This document shows, piece after piece, positions 54,060 through 62,589 of a stretch of DNA of 64,000 nt. Source of the DNA: Anaspis maculata (taxonomy: Eukaryota; Arthropoda; Insecta; Coleoptera; Scraptiidae); the NCBI GenBank assembly GCA_949128115.1, contig OX421965.1:59886012-59950011 (forward strand), written 5' to 3'. The stretch's first letter is position 1. Each line of letters opens with the position of its first letter. The notes beneath the pieces were generated by a model. The model was given only the letters and a program-made list of their open reading frames with translations, was not told the origin of the DNA and searched no databases. Made by a program: the position numbers and the translations under genes.

Positions 54060-55165
54060 TCACCAGAACATTCCATAATCAATAAGGAAGGATCAAGCAC
54101 TACTGGTGGTCTCTGAAGAAGTAATGGAAAGATGGAGTGAATATTTCCAAGAGTTACTGAGTGCACAACCAAGGTAGACTGATGAAGACGACATTAACAA
54201 AGAAAATACGATCGAAGACAGAAATGAAGGGACGCTAACAGAAGACCTGAAAGAACAAAAGCATTGCTGAAACTGAAAAACGGCAAAGCTCCTGGACATG
54301 ATAAATTTACATCAGAGATAATAAATAGCTTTGAGAGAAGAGGGAAAAAGATTGCTGCTGGAAATCTACAATATAAAGCAAAGAAAAGAAAAGGGGGTTC
54401 TTAACGAGTGTGCAAACCATAAATGCATCACCTTGCTGAACATGCCAATGAAAATATACAACTACTGGGAAAGAAACTGAAAAAGACAATAGAGCCAACG
54501 TTGCTGAACACTCAAAGTGGACTCCGATAAAAAGGTAGCGTGCAAAGCCTCATCTTCACAATACATAAAAAAATTCAGAGAGCAACAAGGAGTGAAAAAG
54601 AAACTAACTAGTGCTATAAAAAGTCTGTAAAAGAATACCACCAGTAATATGTACTACCAAGACACAAATAAAAAAGGAGTAACAAAGAAGACCAAGCTGA
54701 AAGAACCTATAATACGATTTTCAGATCAGTACTGACTGATGACTCACAGGTGAGACATGGAGGTCTTATTTAAGAGAATGCAGAAGGAGCGTGAAGCAAC
54801 GGGGATGAAGTATGCGTCTGCGGAGTAAAAAAAATACTGAAGAGACACAATTCGTAACCCCGAGTAAGAAAAGAGCTAAGATGAGGCCTGCAACAAAATT
54901 TGTAGATAAGAGACAACTAAGTTGCTGAGGACGCCTAGAGAGCATGAACGAGGATAGACCAGTAGAACGATAAGCGAGAATGACAGGAATAAGAAATCAG
55001 GAAAGACAAAAAGAAGCATAGGATGCAACAGTAAGATAAATAACAGAAAATTGACTGAGCTGGAATAAAGGAAGAACACTCGCGGAAGACAAGAGACGAT
55101 GAGAAGTTCATACATCAAGAAAAATTTGATACTTAATGTCGAAAAAGAACTGAGTTTCATTGTTG
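54060..55165 (+). pseudogene. Decayed non-LTR retrotransposon reverse transcriptase
   Basis: Fragments in shifting frames match conserved spots of LINE-type RT: VSEEVMERWSEYFQELL (about 54105-54155), LKNGKAPGHDKF (about 54270-54305) and, far downstream, a GHLERM-like end (about 54920). Many stops and frameshifts separate them and the YxDD motif could not be found. Family not assigned. Confidence 0.7.
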
Positions 55166-55244
55166 ATATTTTATGAGAATGTTACATTTTTATTTGTATT
55201 ATTCACACTACGCCGCAAAATAAAAGGATGTTGATAAATATGAA

Positions 55245-55620
55245 AGTTGCATCAGTGTTGCACCTCTTCTGTTTTTTTTTCAATCTTTGTCATCCATTTC
55301 AGCCCCTTTTCGTCATCTCCCAACAATTGCCTCAGAGTTCTGCCCTCCTTCAACGATTCCTGACATGACCTCAAGTGCTCCATCGTCTCACTCCTTTCCA
55401 CAACATGATATACCCTGGTAGCTTCCAGTAGCTACTCGTCTGTACCCCATCACCACACCACAACCTTGCAAATCGCTGCTTCCAGCCTTCACGTTTGGAT
55501 TAAGCGTGCATCTAGGCACTTTGCCTTGTAGCTCTTCTATTCTTGGTTTGGCATATCTAGAGTCTTGTAGCTTGTTTATCTGCACCTGCTTCTGTTCGTC
55601 TCTGTTCCTTCTGTTCTGCT
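55245..55620 (-). pseudogene. Second LINE-type remnant, opposite strand
   Basis: The minus strand reads ETMEHLRSCQESLKEGRTLR, then QLLGDDEKGLKWM, typical of the extreme C-terminus of insect non-LTR reverse transcriptases (the T-x-E-H-x(4)-C segment). Upstream on the same strand the reading is broken. Confidence 0.55.
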
Positions 55621-56126
55621 TCCCATTTCTGCTACGCTATGCCCTTTTGCTTTTTCTGCTCGAAAAATTTCTTTCTGGGCGGTGACCACTAGTGGTCTCG
55701 GCATCCAAAAGCCATGAAAGCTACTGATTCCGCCATTATGAAAATGAGAAATTGGCAAAGGAAAAACACAAACACAAAAACTGACTGATTCTGTCACTAC
55801 GCTATTCGCAGTGACAGATTCATGATTCTGTGGGATGGACCTCTGTGACTCGTGGTCGTGTGCCTTCGTGTGGTTCATAACTTACGGGTTGCATACCCAG
55901 AACGTGACGTCACACGGCTTCACTTTTTTGAGCTCATGTTCCCTCCTGCTATAATTATAACCTCCTTGGTTCAGTCAGCTTAATATTGAAGTGCGATTTA
56001 CAACTCAATTTTAGTCGCGATTTTAACGAAGTTCAAAGATACGATTTCCTCTATACCTTTTATAACCCGATTTTAATCGAAAGACGCAATCGCAACGATT
56101 TTAAGGATTTTAAGAAGCTGGCCAAT

Positions 56127-56338
56127 GGGTGCTTTCCACCTAGACGGTAACTACAAATACCACCAGACGGCACATGTTACATAGTATATGGCACACAATT
56201 TTAGGTGGTCCAATGAACGGCACAGAACCGGGTAAGTATACACGGAGAGTATACACGCAGATGGAAAGCACCGTTTGGCACCCCCACATGCATAAATGGC
56301 AGGTGTACCAAACTTGAACCTAGGTGGAAAGCACTATG
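56127..56338. mobile_element. MITE, GGGTGCTTTCC family, copy 2 (inverted, diverged)
   Basis: Begins GGGTGCTTTCCACCTAGACG and ends CCTAGGTGGAAAGCAC. It contains the AATACCACCAGACGGCACATG block in the opposite orientation to copy 1 at 31743, and a short duplication (GTATACACGGAGAGTATACA). Confidence 0.7.
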
Positions 56339-57279
56339 CGATCCGATTCTTACGATCGACCAATGAAAATAAAGATGATATCAAGATTCGCGAAAATGAA
56401 CACAGTAGTCTTCTTCATTAGCAATAGTCTTTTTCGAGCGAGTAACTTTTTGTAACCGGTTGGTTATTAGCGGTTGACATTAGATTGACAGATACTGTCA
56501 TTTTTTTGACATCTGACATTTTTCGCTAAAACGTTGCGATTATAACTTCGGTTATCAGCATTTGGCGGGAAAAGAGGGACTGCATGATATCTTAAAGGAA
56601 GATGTAATTTGTTGTTAATAAATTTCTTTATATATAGTTACGTCCTTGTACTTTTCTCTGTTACATACCGTGTACTTGAACCATTCGAATTCAAGGATAG
56701 CTTTGAAGGTGAAAAATTCAGTCATTCCGCCAATCCAGTCACTTGAATCGATGAACATCTCGTTTCCGAAGTCAGCCGGGTGGGCCCCAAGCCCCAATCA
56801 GGGCCCTGATTACGAATTTTGTGGATCACACGTGTACACGTGTATCGTGATCACATCACACCGAGCATCACACATACAATTTCTATGAAATCCTGTTTGT
56901 TTTCTTGTTCATGGTGTAATCCTACCGAAAGAACAATAAATAGTTATATTGAATTAAATTAAAAATCAACTATTCATATTTCTACTATATAAATATAGGA
57001 GGTATGACAAGTACTTTCAGGATTAAACCACCATCAGGCGGCCATCGGACATCTGGATTACCCGATGTTCTTGTGGGTCCATCGCAGATGAGTCCATCGT
57101 CTTCGATTCTTTTCGTCGCCAAGTCAAGTTGTCAAGATTTTGAGGTCAGGTTAGGTGTACGTTTCACGTTTGGAAATTCTAGACCGCTGCTTGTTTCAAA
57201 TTCAAATCTGTTGCCGCCACAATTTGTTCCCCCACCAGAACAATAACCGCAGCCTCATGACCAGGTTATGAAATGTATA
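56339..57279. other. Intergenic, no gene recognised
   Basis: I see no supported coding or structural feature. The short ORFs at 56615-56888 overlap on opposite strands. Confidence 0.3.
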
Positions 57280-57727
57280 GGGTGCTTTCCACCTAGCTCC
57301 AAGTTTGGTACACCTTCCATTTGCGCACGTGCGGGTTCCAAACGGTGCTTTCCATCTACGTGTTCTTACCTGGTTTTGTGCCGTCCGGTGGATCACCTAA
57401 AATTTTGTGCCGTCGGAAGGCACACCGGAAACGGATGCGACAAATGACGTACCGTCAGCTGTAATCCAGCACTCCGTTGTCATATGTCTCTTTCTGAGTC
57501 GTTTCATCCATGCATCCGTGATTAATTTTATTTCTCTGCAGGGATAACGTACGATCGATTAGGATTTACGCTGCCATTGATTTATTTCTGAATGCCATAG
57601 TCATCTTTCGCCTCCAGACCAGAGATGTCGCGTCGGTCAACGATGCCGGTGCTTTCCATCTAGGTGTACCCAATCGTGGAACATGTTCCGTCTGGTGGTA
57701 TTTGTACCGTCTAGATGGAAAGCACCC
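57280..57727. mobile_element. MITE, GGGTGCTTTCC family, copy 3 with insertion
   Basis: The left half (57280 to about 57410) and right half (about 57684-57727, TGGAACATGTTCCGTCTGG then a GATGGAAAGCACCC end) align with copy 1 at 31743. About 270 bp of unrelated sequence separates them. The insert has no recognised ends. Confidence 0.65.
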
Positions 57728-57746
57728 ATCACCGGTGATTATATCG

Positions 57747-57894
57747 TGTGCTTTCCATTTACCGACACAAGTCGACTTGTGTTGACACAAATCGACACAA
57801 ATGCGTTCCATTTGATCTGTTTTCCTTTGTCTCATCGACACAAGCTAACACAAGCTGACACAAACCGACACAAATGTTTTAAATGGAAAGCGCC
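57747..57894. mobile_element. MITE, GGGCGCTTTCC family, copy 2
   Basis: Inverted relative to the copy at 50184-50328: it starts GTGCTTTCCATTTACCGACA and ends AAATGGAAAGCGCCC, with the same CGACACAA palindromic interior. Confidence 0.75.
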
Positions 57895-58386
57895 CATCAA
57901 AATGGCGGCACTTCCTTTACCGCTTATAACCAATCCTCGCTCAAACGTCAAATTCTGTAACCGGTCATGAACGGTTATTCGCTCGAAAAAGACTAATGTT
58001 ATGTTAGGGGATTTTCTGGGGAATTTTAGCGACAAGCGAGTGGTGCGCAGTGGCGCAACTAGAGGGAGGTCAGCCGGGTACCCGCACCCATCTGTACAAA
58101 TATTTTACCCCAACGGCGCTCTTTCACCTGTACAAAATTCACACGAACATACATCGATTATGCTCAATTTCCCGAAAAATGTTCATTTGCGGCGCCTTCT
58201 TGGTCTGTAGGTACCTGCGTGTTCAAATGGTCTAGTTACTGCACTGCATCCTAGGTTGTTTCCCTTCATCATGCCTTGCTTCCGACAGATGCGATCGTTG
58301 CGATCAAGTTACAAATTGACGAGATGCTTTCGATCGATCCGACTAAAATTGCGACTAAAATTAAAATATAGTTATAAGTTATAAAT

Positions 58387-58622
58387 CGCACTTCAGTCGC
58401 AAGTTTTAATTTCAGTCACAAGCGCAGCGACGTCCATTGGCTCTTACGAACCAGCCTCCTCAGAACAGCCAATAAGCGATGCAGCGCTTATACGGCTAAA
58501 ATTAAAACTTGTGGCTAAAGGTGCGTTCAGTCAGCTTATTTAGTCGCAAGTTTTAATTTTAGCCGTAAGCGCTGCATCGCTTATTGGGTGCCTTCACCTA
58601 AATAATCTGACTGGACGCACCT
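58387..58622. mobile_element. Harbinger-type MITE copies (two partial, adjacent)
   Basis: 58387-58520 matches the body and one arm of the MITE at 17884 (CCATTGGCTCTTACGAACCA). From 58520 a second partial copy starts AGGTGCGTTCAGTCAGCTTA and ends near 58622 with GACTGGACGCACCTT. Both are rearranged. Confidence 0.7.
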
Positions 58623-59099
58623 TGAGTTGCCGGTTTCCCGTTTCGATTCCGACAACCTGGTTTCGTTGTGTTCTTGGCCTCACGCATGAAATGTATAGGT
58701 CCAAACTTCCACGTAAATGACCATTTACCACGGGTTCCACCAAAAAATTTAAGAGCGGTTTAAGGTGAACTGAGGTTGAAGAGATTTTTTTCTGGTCAAT
58801 GCTGGTAGAGTCATCATGGAAAATACGTTAAATCCTCGGTTAAATCGCAAGTATACCACCCTTTCCTTAATTACCTACTCAGCGTGAAACCTGAATTAAC
58901 ATTAATCATTAGACCAAAATTCATCAAAAGAAATCTCCGAGTTAGCTATCAACTGGTTAAATACACTGACCCTCAAAATTGACGCACCACCAAAATTTTG
59001 ACCTGAATTCGAAGTCAAGTTTTTCCCGAACTACCCATCCGATTGCGATTTTCATTTCGCCAGGTTGTAGCTTCATTCTTCAAGAATGTCAGAGTGTAG
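58623..59099. other. Intergenic, no gene recognised
   Basis: No supported feature. Confidence 0.3.
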
Positions 59100-59169
59100 C
59101 TCATCTTTGGTCTTGAAGTCTTGAAGTGGAATGGACAGACAGAATGTGTTATCTTGGTGGTGTGATGGA

Positions 59170-59453
59170 CAGCAGCGGCCTTAGGGTAGGGCGAGACTGG
59201 CGATCGCTCTGGGCGCCAGCTCATAGGGGCGGAAAAATTGTTGAAATCCAGAAAATTGATAATAATTTACGAAAGCAACAAAATGATTTGCTAGCAGCGA
59301 TCACCGAATTTGCTTTTGTGAAAGCACAGAAAACTCCATAATTGCAAGAAAAATACATCATTTTTGCTCGCTTTACTTGCGCACCCTAAACTTAATAAGG
59401 GCGGCGGTTTTTAATTTTTGCCCGAGGCGTCAAAATTGCTAAGGCCGGCACTG
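59170..59453. mobile_element. hAT-type MITE inserted in the LINE, 8-bp duplication
   Basis: Starts CAGCAGCGGCCTTAG, ends CTAAGGCCGGCACTG (imperfect 15-bp TIR) and is flanked by GTGATGGA on both sides (59162-59169 and 59454-59461). Taking it out restores the LINE reading frame. Confidence 0.9.
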
Positions 59454-59911
59454 GTGATGGATGCAGACTGGACAGACAGGGGAATGGAAGAGGACATTGA
59501 AAATAGAATAGGCAAAGCCCAACATGCATTCCACATGCTTCGAGCGATATGGCAGTCATCGGAGATATCTTCGAAAACTAAGCTGAGGATTTTCAATTCA
59601 AACGTAAAAAGTGTTCTTCTGTATGGCTGCGAATCATGAAAACTAACAAAAGCAATTGTCCGGAAACTCCAGAGGTGTTATCATTAACAAGTGCATAAGA
59701 AAAATTCTGAGAATTTACTGGCTGAATGTCATATCAAACGCCGAACTAGACAGAGTCACAAATCAGGAACGAATCGACACACAAATTGAAAGAAGACGTT
59801 GGAGATGGATTGAGCATACTCTCAGGAAATCTAAAAATGACATTGCACACGTCACGCGCTGGAGTGGAGCCCTTCGGGTAAGAGAGGAAAGGGTAGACCT
59901 GTTGAGACCTG

Positions 59912-60036
59912 GGGCCCTATTCTTGAAACGGGGAACAGAGTCCACATGTGTAGTTGCTAGGCAAGGGCCAATCACAGCTCTCCTTGCATAGCAACACCGC
60001 ATGAGAACTTTGTTCCCCGTTTCAAGAATAAGGCCC
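59912..60036. mobile_element. 125-bp MITE inserted in the LINE, 3-bp duplication
   Basis: Ends GGGCCCTATTCTTGAAACGG and the near-perfect inverse TTCAAGAATAAGGCCC; CTG on both sides (59909-59911 and 60037-60039). Removing it restores the TWRR motif of the LINE. A 3-bp duplication with GGGCC ends is compatible with PIF/Harbinger (inference). A diverged relative (GGGACCCTATTTTCGGAACC) is near 4262. Confidence 0.8.
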
Positions 60037-60185
60037 CTGGAGAAGATGCGTGATGAAGGACGTGGAGAACATTGGAGTGTCGTGGGGTGGGGAGAACTTG
60101 AAGCCCAGGCCAAAGACCGCGTGAAATGGAGGCAATAAGCTGTGGAAGCCCTATGCTCCCCAAGGAGCGAAAAGGATCAATAATA

Positions 60186-61171
60186 ATGTCTTTTTATTGC
60201 CTTTTTGGTCGGTAGGACCGGGAGTATCTTTCCGATTTTGATGGCCTTTTTTCTGGTTGTAAATCATATCTTCTGAAATGTTATTGACTTGCTTGTGTTA
60301 AAAAAATATACAGTTTTGCCTGTATACTGAGTGTTCCAATGAAAGTGTGTTTCTTCGAAAATTCGGAACACCTTGTAGAGACCATCAGCAGGAACAACAA
60401 GTTTTGCTGGGTGCAAAGCTGCATGGGTGCCCAATTGAAGCTCCAGCTTTTCTCAACAAAACTGGGTCTGTTCCACTTCATCACCTTAATTTTTATGGGA
60501 GATACGCAGTTTTATTGCACACCATATGGCACGAAATGAAAAATTATAGTTGACGTGTTCAGGAACTACGGAAAAAATTGTTTCACAAAACTTTTTTTTC
60601 AATTATCATGTAGGGAAAGTTTTTTATGGTGGAGTGCGAGGGGTGGGCATCCGTTTCGCGTGAACACTGTACCTACATCCTACATATACTTATAATAGGC
60701 AATCCATGCAGCATGCAGCAAGCAAAAAGATCTAAAAATGCAACTGAATGTGGCTTGGACACAGAAGCTTTAGGTATCTACCTACTGATATTTTGACTGC
60801 ACAATAATTACTGAGATAATTACCCATTGGAATAGGTACCTACATCATAAATGCACACTTACATACGAATAAATCTCTTATCTATATTCTGTTTAATTTG
60901 TGACGTAGATCGAATCAACAGCTGAATGCGTGTTAAATAACAATAAGAATAATAATAATAATCTGCTTCAGTCGCAATATTCAAAGTAAATTATGATACA
61001 TGATTAAAAGATCATCCTTTTCTTGAGAATGCAACGAAGGCCTTCCAAAAACAAATACAGTGATCCTTACTATGAATATGAATTTATTACAGTTGTCAAA
61101 GTGAAACAACGCACATTTCACTATTCTGTCTGAATTATATGGTAGCTAATAATTATTATAAAGACACCTAT
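60186..61171. other. Intergenic, no gene recognised
   Basis: No supported feature beyond short AT-rich tracts, such as an AATAAT repeat near 60948-60962. Confidence 0.3.
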
Positions 61172-61730
61172 CGTCAGTTCCACAAAAAAGATGATCAGCG
61201 ATCAAGGCTGATTGCAGATTAACTGAACTTTTTTCTGCTGAATACTAAGCGATTACCCACAAAAAATGCCTGAAATCTGTACTAGACGCATCATCTTTTC
61301 ATTATTGAGGGATAAACCAGCATTTCCATTGATCAGTCAGCTACAAATTGACAAACAAAGATCGCGAATCAGCTAATCTCGTATTATCTGTTTTGTGGAA
61401 CCCACGGCTAGACCATAGACTCACCATAGAACCATAGAATCAGCTAATCTCGTATTATCTGTTTTGTGGAACCCACGGCTAGACCATAGACTCACCGTGG
61501 GTTCCACAAAATAGATAATACGAGATTAGTTGATTCGCGATTTTTATTTGTCAATTTGTAGCTGACTGATCGATGGAAATGCTGGTTTATCCCTCAATAA
61601 TGAATAGAATATGGGTCTAGTACAGATTGCAGGCATTTTTTGTAGGTAATCGCCTAGCATTCAGCAGAAAAAAGTTCAGTTAATCTGCAATCAGCCTTGA
61701 TCGCTGATCATCTTTTTTGTGGAACTGACG
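61172..61730. mobile_element. Near-perfect large palindrome with internal duplication
   Basis: CGTCAGTTCCACAAAAAAGA at 61172 is mirrored by TCTTTTTTGTGGAACTGACG ending at 61730. The arms (about 61172-61398 and 61495-61730) pair almost throughout. Near the centre a block (AGCTAATCTCGTATTATCTG and on) is directly repeated with a 71-bp period (61371 and 61442). The inner motif TTTTGTGGAACCCACGG resembles the outer end, suggesting one element inside another. No coding potential. Confidence 0.8.
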
Positions 61731-62064
61731 GCTAGACCCAAGTTTATTACAAGTTAATGTGTATGTAGACGGCCAAGAAATTTGACATTTTGAGTTGGAA
61801 ATATTGCTTTTAGTTAGACGAATCAAGTTCAACATGAAAGATTATAATCAAATGGCTTATTTATCGTCGTAGAGTTGGGACCCTTTGACGAAGTGTTTCG
61901 AACCCCCTCCAGGATGCTGAGTGGCGTTCCCTCGACGATGAGCTCTAGCCCACCTCGAGGAGGTCGCGTTGAAACCCCTAAATGAACCATTAGGTTAAAA
62001 CAGTATCTTTACTTTAATATCAAATGTCGCGGTCATCTAGATGTACAATTTGAAACAAGGTATG

Positions 62065-62070
62065 TTTATT
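62065..62070 (-). terminator. Poly(A) signal of the 87-aa gene
   Basis: AATAAA on the minus strand, 39 bp downstream of the TAA stop. Confidence 0.65.
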
Positions 62071-62109
62071 AATTTTGTTCCTCTAATTCACAAGTCCACT
62101 TGATGATTT

Positions 62110-62434
62110 TTAGGGTTGGTTTGGTTCTTCACATTCGAATGCGGCCTCAGATTTGCACACCAATCCCACAGGGCAAGGTTGAGGTCGTCCCAAAATCACC
62201 CTGGTTTTTCCACGTCGAACACATTGATAAAATGTGTTGTTATCGTGACAGATGAAATCCTTCCCGTTGGGACATTGTACTTGGTCGTGAACTCTTTTTA
62301 GGTTGGTGTTGTCAGGCTAAAAAGTCAAACACATAGAGTCCTGCACTTTTTCTTATCGCTATTTACAAAGCTTATACCATAATTATTATTATGAATAAAA
62401 ATAGCAAAAGTAATCCGGTGATTTTTAATTTCAT
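62110..62434 (-). CDS. Small secreted six-cysteine protein, 87 aa (paralogue of mucin B N-terminus)
   Basis: Exon 1 is 62378-62434 and exon 2 is 62110-62316, with a 61-bp intron (GTATAAG donor; GACTTTTTAG acceptor) in phase 0. Exon 1 encodes a textbook signal peptide, MKLKITGLLLLFLFIIIIM. The mature part has six cysteines spaced C7C8C15C5C7C with FYQC, G-R-PQ-CP-GLVC and FECEEP motifs. These align with the mucin B N-terminal module (spacing C6C8C15C5C7C; FYQC, G-Q-PQQCP-GLVC, LECDEP). The intron position relative to the signal peptide is also shared with other cluster genes. The module resembles a short, diverged CBM14 with compressed first loop; chitin binding is inferred, not shown. No mucin or further domain is attached. 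The gene is easily missed because exon 2 has no ATG. Confidence 0.85.
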
Positions 62435-62543
62435 GGTGTGAACAGCTAAAGTTCAATAAAAGTACTGTTTTCTAACAAGCATAGTTTGGCATAAAGATTA
62501 GGTTGGTAGTCTCGACCTTGTACCCATGAACTTGAGAATATAT

Positions 62544-62551
62544 TATTTATA
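62544..62551 (-). promoter_or_regulatory. Candidate TATA box of the 87-aa gene
   Basis: TATAAATA on the minus strand about 110 bp upstream of the ATG. An upstream ATG (TTCATGGG) would then fall in the leader or at the transcription start, so the assignment is weak. Confidence 0.3.
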
Positions 62552-62589
62552 GTTCTTGGGTATTTTGTACAAAGTATAGGCACCTATCG

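Larger units (their letters stand above)
52947..55969. mobile_element. 3-kb TIR element inserted in a Harbinger-type MITE
   Basis: The left end CCAAGGAGGTTA and right end TAACCTCCTTGG are inverted, with more pairing inside (GGGAAC/GTTCCC; GCAACCCGTAAGTTATGAAC at 53045 against its inverse near 55870-55889). TTCAGT flanks both sides (52941-52946 and 55970-55975). The outer flanks GTGCGTTCAGT and CAGTCAGCTTAAT together rebuild the start of the Harbinger-type MITE seen at 17884. The interior holds decayed reverse-transcriptase sequence. Confidence 0.65.
59100..60185 (+). pseudogene. Non-LTR retrotransposon RT C-terminus with two nested insertions
   Basis: The reading WTDRMCYLGGVMD (about 59123-59161) continues after the hAT element (59170-59453) as DADWTDRGMEEDIENRIGKA, then KLRIFNSNVKSVLLYGCE, a stop at 59637 and a frameshift near 59690. 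RRRWRWIEHTLRKS follows. After the MITE at 59912-60036 it resumes with TWRR and a GELEAQAKDRVKWRQ end. This order (YLG, LLYG-E, RRW-W-GH-like, TWRR, DR-W) is the thumb/C-terminal part of LINE reverse transcriptases (known). Stops show it is dead independent of the insertions. Confidence 0.8.

Noticed and set aside
58026..58250. Possible hAT element starting CAGTGGCGCAACTAGA
   Set aside because: A partly matching opposite end (TCTAGTTACTGCACTG) exists near 58240, but flanking 8-bp sequences do not match, so I cannot support an insertion.
62116..62301. 61-aa plus-strand ORF at 62.1-62.3 kb
   Set aside because: It lies opposite exon 2 of the 87-aa gene, which has signal peptide, splice sites, six conserved cysteines and a paralogue.
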